From the NCBI GenBank assembly GCA_021773655.1, contig JAJFJX010000314.1, forward strand, positions 1-8,017: 8,017 bases of DNA, in the 5' to 3' direction. The notes beneath the pieces are model-generated. The model searched no databases. It had not been told where the DNA came from and worked only from the letters and a program-made list of their open reading frames with translations. The DNA comes from Panacagrimonas sp. GTDB lineage: Bacteria; Pseudomonadota; Gammaproteobacteria; Nevskiales; Nevskiaceae. Below, piece after piece: positions 1 to 5,050 of the stretch; position 1 is the stretch's first letter; every line of letters starts with the position of its first letter. A program made the translations under genes and the position numbers.

Positions 1-838
1 GCATATCCAACTGGAGTTGCTTCACGACGTCGGGCGGGATGATCCACAACCCACGGTCCAGATCGAATTGATCCGGCGTCGCCTGTCGCAGCTCTCCGGT
101 TCGCACGCCGGTCAGCAGCAATAGCCGCAGCCCGAGCTGGGTCTGCCGCCTGCCGCGATAGCTGCGCAGCCTCTGCAGCAGCTTTGGCAACTCGGCCATG
201 CGCAGGAACGGGTTGTGGTTGACGGGCGGCAGTGGCAGCGCCACCACGTCGAGATCGGAGGCAGGGTTCTGCTCCAGGCCCGGCACGATCACCAGTGCGT
301 AGCGGAACAGTTGGTTGAACCACGCCCTGACTTTCTCGGCGACGGAGAGCGCCCTGCGTTTCTCGATTCTGGCGATCACCTCCAAGAGGTCGGGACGCTT
401 GATCTCATAGATCGACCGCTTGCCCAAGGTCGGCAACACATCCTTGTCGAAGATGCGCGGAAGTATCGAGAGGGTCGTCTGCCGGCCTTCCTTGAGGCTG
501 AGCCCGCGATGCTTGAGCCACCTGCGATACACCGCATCGAAGGTGTTCTCGTCGGCGAGCTGGACAGCGGCGCGCTTGTGCTTGCGGTGAACGCGAGGAT
601 TGGTGCCTTTGGCCAGCAGGGCGCGCGCTTCGTCGCGCAGGCTGCGGGCCTCGCGAAGCGTCACCTCCGGGTAGGTGCCGAGCGACATCCGCTTCTGCTT
701 GCCCGCCCAGTAGTAGCGGAAGTGCCAAGTCCTGCCCCCTGCAGCGGTGACGGCCAGGGAGAGGCCATCCAAGTCAGGGAGGGTGTATGCCTTGCCTGTT
801 GCCTTGGCCTGTCGAACGGCCAGGTCTGAGAGTGCCAT
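1..838 (-). CDS. P4-type tyrosine integrase, N-terminal part (cut by left window edge)
   Basis: An open frame runs from ATG 838 down to the window edge with no stop; 279 residues are visible and the C-terminus lies outside. The start follows an AGGAG ribosome site (846-850) at 7-nt spacing. Residues 1-90 resemble the arm-DNA-binding domain of P4-like integrases (LSDLAVRQAKATGKAYTLPD, then RTWHFRYYWAGKQKRMSLGTYPEVTLREAR). Residues 95-200 look like the SAM-like core-binding domain. The catalytic domain then begins: LLLTGVRTGELRQ carries the first active-site arginine (R246), and WIIPPDVVK supplies a probable active-site lysine (K273). The later His, Arg and Tyr residues would lie beyond position 1. 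Such enzymes integrate and excise islands or prophages at tRNA genes. The gene sits next to the 3' end of tRNA-Gly and points away from it, as is usual. The family call is secure; whether the full gene is intact cannot be seen. Confidence 0.93.
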   Translation of the reverse strand, partial: MALSDLAVRQAKATGKAYTLPDLDGLSLAVTAAGGRTWHFRYYWAGKQKRMSLGTYPEVTLREARSLRDEARALLAKGTNPRVHRKHKRAAVQLADENTFDAVYRRWLKHRGLSLKEGRQTTLSILPRIFDKDVLPTLGKRSIYEIKRPDLLEVIARIEKRRALSVAEKVRAWFNQLFRYALVIVPGLEQNPASDLDVVALPLPPVNHNPFLRMAELPKLLQRLRSYRGRRQTQLGLRLLLLTGVRTGELRQATPDQFDLDRGLWIIPPDVVKQLQLDM

Positions 839-846
839 GCTCTTGC

Positions 847-865
847 TCCTGAACATGAGTCAGGA
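847..865. repeat. Inverted repeat over the integrase ribosome site
   Basis: TCCTGA (847-852) and TCAGGA (860-865) form a perfect 6-bp inverted repeat with a 7-bp spacer. The left arm overlaps the AGGAG ribosome site of the integrase (846-850). A protein bound here, or a hairpin in the mRNA, could limit integrase expression. The symmetry is seen directly; the regulatory role is inferred. Confidence 0.4.
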
Positions 866-878
866 ACCAGATACTGGT
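866..878. repeat. Second inverted repeat in the integrase leader
   Basis: ACCAG (866-870), ATA, CTGGT (874-878) is a perfect 5-bp inverted repeat directly abutting the one at 847-865. Two adjacent small palindromes in a leader can be operator half-sites. The arms are short enough that chance is a real alternative. Confidence 0.3.
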
Positions 879-931
879 CACGTCGACCTCGCCCCTCCAT
901 CAACAATCCGGAATCAGCCGCGCCCTCAAAA

Positions 932-959
932 ATGGACTTGTTTATGGACTCAAAAGTCC
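932..959. repeat. Direct repeats ATGGACT plus a short inverted repeat; possible integrase arm sites
   Basis: ATGGACT occurs at 932-938 and again at 944-950, 12 bp apart (about one helical turn). The second copy runs into GGACT (946-950) CAAA AGTCC (955-959), a perfect 5-bp inverted repeat. Direct repeats at one-turn spacing in the most AT-rich part of the junction, upstream of an integrase, are what arm-type integrase sites or a regulator operator can look like. I recognise no published consensus here. Confidence 0.35.
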
Positions 960-1048
960 CGGCTGTAGGCGGATCGCAGTGGACCACGGCAGAACGTCAA
1001 AGAGAGGAAAAGTCTTTGTGTGGCAACGACTTGCAGACTCTCTTGGAC

Positions 1049-1068
1049 ATCTGCGGAAGTCCGCAGAT
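1049..1068. repeat. Perfect 8-bp-stem hairpin just downstream of tRNA-Gly
   Basis: ATCTGCGG (1049-1056) and CCGCAGAT (1061-1068) are exact reverse complements around a 4-nt loop. The hairpin starts 8 nt past the CCA end of the tRNA, reading along the tRNA strand. It could help end transcription of the tRNA, but no T-tract follows on that strand, so it is not a textbook intrinsic terminator. It could instead be a protein-binding palindrome belonging to the integrated element. Confidence 0.45.
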
Positions 1069-1076
1069 TGATGCAG

Positions 1077-1100
1077 TGGAGCGGGTGATGGGAATCGAAC
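1077..1100 (-). other. Putative attachment-site core (3' end of tRNA-Gly)
   Basis: Integrases of this family usually recombine in the 3' end of a tRNA gene, from the T-loop or anticodon stem through the CCA, and the element carries a copy that keeps the tRNA intact. Here the tRNA 3' end directly faces the integrase. This span (T-arm, acceptor strand and CCA) is therefore the likely core. The matching copy at the far end of the element lies left of the window, so the exact limits are inferred. Confidence 0.45.
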
Positions 1101-1150
1101 CCACGTCAGTGGCTTGGGAAGCCACCGCTTTACCATTAAGCTACACCCGC
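1077..1150 (-). tRNA. glyU: tRNA-Gly, anticodon CCC
   Basis: On the minus strand the 7-bp acceptor stem pairs GCGGGTG (1150-1144) with CACCCGC (1087-1081), followed by discriminator T and an encoded CCA (1079-1077). The anticodon arm is GTGGC / GCCAC around the loop TTCCCAA, which gives anticodon CCC for GGG glycine codons. The T-arm loop is TTCGATT with a CCCA/TGGG stem, and the D-loop contains the invariant GG. The 74-nt length with CCA matches E. coli glyU, which the sequence closely resembles. The gene is intact even though an integrase lies at its 3' end. I saw no convincing promoter in the 159 bp shared with thiS. Confidence 0.97.
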
Positions 1151-1309
1151 CTGGCGCTCTATTGATCCGGTCGCGGAAAATCCTGACGCCGGTCGCGCCG
1201 TAGTCTAATCCAGCCGCGCACCCGCCGGCACGCCTCCCGCCCGGGTCCCGTGCCTGCCACGCGAGTTCGCCCGGACCGGTCCTGTCCTCCGGGCGCCTGC
1301 CATCAAACC

Positions 1310-1510
1310 ATGCACCTGATCGTCAACGGCTCGCCAATCGAAATGCCACCGGGCTCGCGCCTGCCCGAACTGCTTGCGCGCTTCAATCCGGAAGCCCGCC
1401 GGGTTGCGGTCGAGCTCAACGGTGCGATCGTGCCGCGTTCCCTTCACGCCGACACCGTCCTGAACGAACACGACCGGGTCGAGATCGTGCAGGCCATTGG
1501 CGGCGGCTGA
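1310..1510 (+). CDS. thiS: ThiS, sulfur-carrier protein for thiamine thiazole synthesis
   Basis: This 66-residue protein has the ubiquitin-like ThiS fold pattern: MHLIVNG at the start, a middle helix around PELLARF, VAVELNGAIVPRS, then DRVEIVQAIGGG at the C-terminus. The terminal Gly-Gly is the working end. ThiF adenylates it, it is converted to a thiocarboxylate, and the sulfur passes to the thiazole made by ThiG. The length matches the family (about 66 aa). ATG 1310 is chosen because the beta-strand start MHLIVNG follows at once; a longer frame from 1250 would only add an unconserved arginine/proline-rich leader. No clear Shine-Dalgarno site is visible. The gene leads the cluster, with thiG 33 bp downstream. 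The 159-bp spacer to the tRNA shows no TPP riboswitch signature. Confidence 0.95.
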   Translation: MHLIVNGSPIEMPPGSRLPELLARFNPEARRVAVELNGAIVPRSLHADTVLNEHDRVEIVQAIGGG

Positions 1511-1543
1511 TCCACCTCCCCGGCCTTCCATCCGAGAACTTCC

Positions 1544-2329
1544 GTGCCCGAAACCGATGTCCTGAACATTGCCGGCCAGACCTACACCTCGCGGCTGCTG
1601 GTCGGCACCGGCAAATACGCGTCCATGGCACTGACCGCCAGCGCCATACAGGCCAGTGGAGCCCAGATCGTGACCCTGGCGATCCGGCGCACCAACATCG
1701 GCCAGAACCCCGGCGAACCCAACCTGCTGGATGTCCTGCCTGCCGATCGCTACACCCTGTTGCCCAACACCGCCGGCTGCTACACCGCCGACGACGCGGT
1801 GCGGACCTGCCGCCTGGCTCGCGAGCTGCTCGACGGTCACCGACTGGTCAAGCTGGAGGTGCTGGGCGACCCGAAGACGCTCTACCCCGACATCACCGCC
1901 ACCCTGGATGCCGCGCGCACGCTGATCGCGGAGGGTTTTGAAGTGATGGTCTACTGCACCGACGACCCGATCATCTGCAAGCGGCTGGAGGACATGGGCT
2001 GCGTGGCAGTGATGCCGCTGGCGGCACCGATCGGTTCGGGCCTGGGCGTCCAGAACCGCTACAACATCCTGAGCATCGTCGAGAACGCCCGGGTGCCGAT
2101 CATCGTCGATGCCGGCGTCGGCACCGCCAGCGACGCCGCCATCGCCATGGAACTGGGCTGCGACGGCGTGCTGATGAACACCGCCATCGCCGAAGCCGGG
2201 GACCCGGTGCTGATGGCCGGCGCCATGCGTCACGCCATCGTTGCCGGACGCCTGGCCTTCCGTGCCGGGCGCATGCCGCGCCGTCGCCATGCGTCGGCCT
2301 CGTCGCCGGAGGATGGACTTGTCGGCTGA
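1544..2329 (+). CDS. thiG: ThiG, thiazole synthase
   Basis: ThiG is a TIM-barrel enzyme that condenses 1-deoxy-D-xylulose 5-phosphate, dehydroglycine (or glycine imine) and the ThiS thiocarboxylate into thiazole phosphate. The 261-residue product is of normal length. It shows SRLLVGTGKY (16-25), VTLAIRRTNIG (43-53), VKLEVLGDPKTLYPD (102-116) with the Schiff-base lysine at K103, MPLAAPIGSGLGVQN, and the phosphate-binding end VDAGVGTASDAAIAMELGCDGVLMNTAIA. The start is GTG 1544, because the family needs the strand before SRLLVGTGKY and the next in-frame ATG (1625) would remove it. The last 20 or so residues (RMPRRRHASASSPEDGLVG) are variable. It lies 33 bp after thiS and probably overlaps trmB by 17 bp. 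Confidence 0.97.
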   Translation: MPETDVLNIAGQTYTSRLLVGTGKYASMALTASAIQASGAQIVTLAIRRTNIGQNPGEPNLLDVLPADRYTLLPNTAGCYTADDAVRTCRLARELLDGHRLVKLEVLGDPKTLYPDITATLDAARTLIAEGFEVMVYCTDDPIICKRLEDMGCVAVMPLAAPIGSGLGVQNRYNILSIVENARVPIIVDAGVGTASDAAIAMELGCDGVLMNTAIAEAGDPVLMAGAMRHAIVAGRLAFRAGRMPRRRHASASSPEDGLVG

Positions 2330-3059
2330 GGGCGCGGCGCAGCCGCCGCACCGTCACATCCGCAGTTTCGTGCGGCGCGAGGGCCGCCTGACCGACGCCC
2401 AGCGCGACGCTCTGCAACGGCTGGCGCCACGCTACGCGCTGGACACCGAGGGTCCGATCGACTTCGATCGGGCCTTCGGCCGCCGCGCGCCGGTGTGCTT
2501 CGAGATCGGATTCGGCAGCGGGACCGCGCTGCTGGCGCGGGCGCAGGCACAACCGCAGCGCAACCACCTCGGCGCCGAAGTGCACCGGCCCGGCGTCGGG
2601 CACGTGCTGTTGGAGATCGAGCGCCTGGGCCTGGACAACGTGCGCGTGATCAGTCTCGACGCGGTCGAGACCCTGCGCCACCAGATTGCACCGGAGAGCC
2701 TGGACGAGATCGTCATCGAATTTCCCGACCCCTGGCACAAGGCGCGCCACCACAAACGGCGCCTGATCCAGCCGGCGTTCGTGGACCTGGTGTGGGCGCG
2801 GCTGGCCGCGGGCGGGCGGCTGCGGCTGGCCACCGACTGGACCCACTACGCCGAGCAGATGCTGGCGGTATGCAACGCCCACGAAGGCCTGCGCAATCTC
2901 GACGCCGCCGGCGGCTTCGTGCCACGCCCGGCATCGCGCCCGGTGACCCGTTTCGAGGCGCGCGGAACGCGCCTGGGTCACGCGGTATACGACCTGGCAT
3001 TCGAGCGGCCGGCGGCCCCGGTGGTCGACGCCGCGGGTCCGGGCGTGATACACGGCTGA
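2313..3059 (+). CDS. trmB: TrmB, tRNA (guanine-N7-)-methyltransferase
   Basis: TrmB uses S-adenosylmethionine to make m7G at position 46 in the variable loop of tRNAs. With the chosen start it has 248 residues. They include IRSFVRREGRLT (16-27), the SAM site FEIGFGSG (63-70), GAEVHRPGVGHVL (87-99), the hallmark EFPDPWHKARHHKRRLIQP (136-154), ATDWTHYAEQML (173-184), and the C-terminal TRFEARGTRLGHAVYDLAF (212-230). All family motifs are present. The start is uncertain. ATG 2313 gives a normal N-terminus, but a GGAGG (2308-2312) abuts it with no spacer. ATG 2289 and TTG 2241 are in-frame alternatives that add arginine-rich residues inside thiG. With the 2313 start the gene overlaps the thiG end by 17 bp, so translational coupling is likely. 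Next to thiSG, trmB is a common gammaproteobacterial arrangement. Confidence 0.95.
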   Translation: MDLSAEGAAQPPHRHIRSFVRREGRLTDAQRDALQRLAPRYALDTEGPIDFDRAFGRRAPVCFEIGFGSGTALLARAQAQPQRNHLGAEVHRPGVGHVLLEIERLGLDNVRVISLDAVETLRHQIAPESLDEIVIEFPDPWHKARHHKRRLIQPAFVDLVWARLAAGGRLRLATDWTHYAEQMLAVCNAHEGLRNLDAAGGFVPRPASRPVTRFEARGTRLGHAVYDLAFERPAAPVVDAAGPGVIHG

Positions 3060-3093
3060 TCCTTTCATCCGGCGCCGTCGCCACAGGCACCCG

Positions 3094-3981
3094 ATGTCCA
3101 CAGCCCATCCCATCATCGGCGTCACCGGATCCTCCGGCGCCGGCACCAGCACGGCCAAGGTCGTGCTGCAGCGCCTGTTCGGCGCCCTGGGCCTGAGGCC
3201 GGCGATGGTCGAAGGCGACGCCTTCCACGCCTACGACCGGCAGGGCAACAAGAACGCCATCGAGCGCTCGCGCATCCGTGGCGAGAATTTTTCCCTGTTC
3301 GGGCCGGCCGGAAACCACCTGGACCGGCTCGAAACCCTGCTGCAACAGTACGGCGACAACGGCACCGGCACCGTGCGCCACTACCTGCACACCGAGGCCG
3401 AAGCCCTCGATGCCGGTCAGGCCGCCGGCACGTTCACGCCCTGGGCGCCGCTGCCGTCCGGCACCGACGCGCTGGTCTACGAGGGGCTGCATGGCGGTTA
3501 TGTCGGCGAGGATGCCAACATTGCCTGCCACATGGACCTGTTGATCGGCGTGGCGCCGGTGATCAACCTGGAATGGATCCAGAAGGTCCGCCGCGACACC
3601 GAGGAGCGCGGACACCGCCCCGAGGACGTGATGCAGACCATCCTTCGGCGCATTCCCGACTACGTCACCTACATCACGCCGCAGTTCTCGCGCACCGACG
3701 TCAATTTCCAGCGCGTGCCGCTGGTGGACACCTCCAATCCGTTCACCGTGCGCGAAATCCCCACTGCCGAAGAATCCCTGGTGGTGATCCATTTCAACGA
3801 GAACAGCCGCCTGGGTGGCAATCTCGACGAGCTGGCGCGCGTCATCAAGGCCGCCTACAAGTCCAACCCGCACAGCCTGGTGGTGCCCGGCCCGCACATG
3901 GAGCGGGCCATGGAGCTGATCCTTGCGCCGGCCATCGAATCCCTCACCCAGCACCGTCGCCGCCTGATGCAGGGCGGCTGA
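3094..3981 (+). CDS. prkB: Phosphoribulokinase-family protein (PrkB-like)
   Basis: This 295-residue protein follows proteobacterial phosphoribulokinase from end to end. It has the P-loop GVTGSSGAGTSTA (9-21) and EGDAFH with D42, which matches the catalytic-base aspartate of Rhodobacter sphaeroides PRK. YEGLHGG follows with E130 (Walker-B-like), then VINLEWIQKVRRDTEERGH (157-174), ITPQFSRTDVNFQRVPLVDTSNPF, and LVVPGPHMERAMELIL near the end. The known reaction is ATP-dependent phosphorylation of ribulose 5-phosphate to ribulose 1,5-bisphosphate. The segments GTFTPWAPLP and RDTEERGH resemble E. coli PrkB, whose host lacks a Calvin cycle. No RuBisCO or other Calvin-cycle gene is visible here, so substrate and role are open. 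It starts at ATG 3094, 34 bp after trmB, and is followed by tas after 19 bp. Confidence 0.92.
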   Translation: MSTAHPIIGVTGSSGAGTSTAKVVLQRLFGALGLRPAMVEGDAFHAYDRQGNKNAIERSRIRGENFSLFGPAGNHLDRLETLLQQYGDNGTGTVRHYLHTEAEALDAGQAAGTFTPWAPLPSGTDALVYEGLHGGYVGEDANIACHMDLLIGVAPVINLEWIQKVRRDTEERGHRPEDVMQTILRRIPDYVTYITPQFSRTDVNFQRVPLVDTSNPFTVREIPTAEESLVVIHFNENSRLGGNLDELARVIKAAYKSNPHSLVVPGPHMERAMELILAPAIESLTQHRRRLMQGG

Positions 3982-4000
3982 CCCTCACCCTGGTTCAGCC

Positions 4001-5029
4001 ATGCAAACCCGAAAACTCGGCGGCACCGGAATCGACGTCAGCCTCATCTGCCTGGGCACCATGACCTGGGGCCAGCAGAACTCCGAGGCCCAGGCCCATG
4101 CGCAGATGGACTACGCGGTGTCGCAGGGCGTCAATTTCTTCGATACCGCGGAGATGTACCCGGTGCCACCGCTGGCGCAGACCCAGGGCCGCACCGAGCA
4201 GTACATCGGCACCTGGTTCAGGAAAACCGGCAAGCGCAGGGACATCGTGCTGGCCACCAAGGTCACCGGGCCCGGCTTCGGCTACCTGCGAGGCGGTTCG
4301 CGGCTGGACCGGGCTTCGGTGCTGTCGGCCTGCGAGGACAACCTGCGCCGCCTGCAGACCGACTACATCGACCTCTACCAGATCCACTGGCCCGAACGCG
4401 CCACCAACTACTTCGGCAAGCTCGGCTATCCCTACAGCGACAGCAGCGGCACCCCGATCGCGGAGACGCTGGACGCGCTGGCCGAACTGGTCCGCCAGGG
4501 CAAGGTGCGCCACGTCGGCGTTTCCAATGAAACGCCCTGGGGTGTTCACGAGTACCTGCGCCTGTCGCGCGAACAGAACCTGCCCCGCATCGCCACCATC
4601 CAGAATCCCTACAGTCTGCTCAACCGGAGCTTCGAGATCGGCCTGTCGGAATTTTCGCACCGCGAAAACGTCGGCCTGCTGGCCTATTCGCCACTGGCTT
4701 TCGGCGTGCTCAGCGGCAAGTATCTGGACGGGCAGCGTCCGGCAGGCGGGCGCGTGACCCTGTTCGAGCGCTTTTCGCGCTATACCAACACCGAGGCAGA
4801 ATCGGCCACCGCCGCGTATGTCGCCCTGGCACGCGAGCACGGGCTGGACCCTGCGCAGATGGCGCTGGCGTTCGTCAACTCGCGGCCCTTCGTGCATGCC
4901 AGCATCATCGGCGCCACGACCCTGGAGCAGCTCAGGACCGACATCGCCTCGGCCTCGTTGAAGCTGGGCAAACACGTGCTCGACGGCATCGAGCAGATCC
5001 ACAAGCGCTACCCGATTCCCTGTCCCTGA
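4001..5029 (+). CDS. tas: Tas-like aldo-keto reductase
   Basis: This is a 342-residue NADP(H)-dependent aldo-keto reductase of (beta/alpha)8 fold. It closely tracks E. coli Tas in length and in segments such as GTMTWGQQNSEAQAHAQMDYAV, AEMYPVPP, QTDYIDLYQIHWPERATNYFGKLGYP, TIQNPYSLLNRSFEIGL and GLDPAQMALAFV. The catalytic tetrad is complete: D48, Y53, K87 and H129. The cofactor-binding region HVGVSNET and the late GATTLEQLRTDI are present. The natural substrate of Tas is not known; in E. coli it was linked to suppression of a tyrosine requirement in starved cells. ATG 4001 gives the conserved N-terminus MQTRKLGGTGIDVS, with no obvious Shine-Dalgarno site. It is the last gene of the plus-strand cluster and converges on the DUF389 gene across a 21-bp gap with no clear terminator. 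Confidence 0.93.
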   Translation: MQTRKLGGTGIDVSLICLGTMTWGQQNSEAQAHAQMDYAVSQGVNFFDTAEMYPVPPLAQTQGRTEQYIGTWFRKTGKRRDIVLATKVTGPGFGYLRGGSRLDRASVLSACEDNLRRLQTDYIDLYQIHWPERATNYFGKLGYPYSDSSGTPIAETLDALAELVRQGKVRHVGVSNETPWGVHEYLRLSREQNLPRIATIQNPYSLLNRSFEIGLSEFSHRENVGLLAYSPLAFGVLSGKYLDGQRPAGGRVTLFERFSRYTNTEAESATAAYVALAREHGLDPAQMALAFVNSRPFVHASIIGATTLEQLRTDIASASLKLGKHVLDGIEQIHKRYPIPCP

Positions 5030-5050
5030 TCCCGGCTGGCCGGCCTACGC

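Larger units (their letters stand above)
839..1076. other. Integrase-tRNA junction spacer (putative attL flank)
   Basis: This 238-bp stretch has no convincing gene. At about 53% GC (my count over 841-1080) it is clearly poorer in GC than the chromosomal genes to the right. It contains the integrase leader and several short inverted and direct repeats, listed separately. By position it is the end of the integrated element next to the tRNA. It would be expected to hold the integrase promoter, integrase arm sites and possibly excisionase or IHF sites. Those roles are inferred from location, not read from known consensus sequences. Confidence 0.6.

Noticed and set aside
215..829. 204-residue plus-strand frame opposite the integrase
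   Set aside because: The minus strand carries a continuous integrase frame with family motifs across the whole span; the plus frame shows none.
976..1080. 8-bp repeat GCAGTGGA at 976-983 and 1073-1080, the latter holding the tRNA CCA complement, as a possible attachment-site duplicate
   Set aside because: It is too short, and the tRNA-body sequence next to it is not repeated. A true att copy would extend into the acceptor stem and T-arm.
1151..1309. TPP riboswitch ahead of thiS
   Set aside because: I looked for the conserved CUGAGA-type core and its partner stems in the 159-bp spacer and did not find them.
1205..2290. 361-residue minus-strand frame opposite thiS and thiG
   Set aside because: It is rich in His, Gly and Gln, as expected from reading the reverse of a GC-rich gene. 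Both plus-strand genes have full family motifs.
2713..3954. 413-residue minus-strand frame opposite trmB and prkB
   Set aside because: It is antisense to two clearly conserved genes, its composition is typical of GC-rich shadow frames, and no motif is recognisable.
5030..5050. Terminator between the convergent tas and DUF389 genes
   Set aside because: Only a 4-bp CCGG/CCGG pairing is possible in the 21-bp gap, with no T-tract on either strand; too weak to call.
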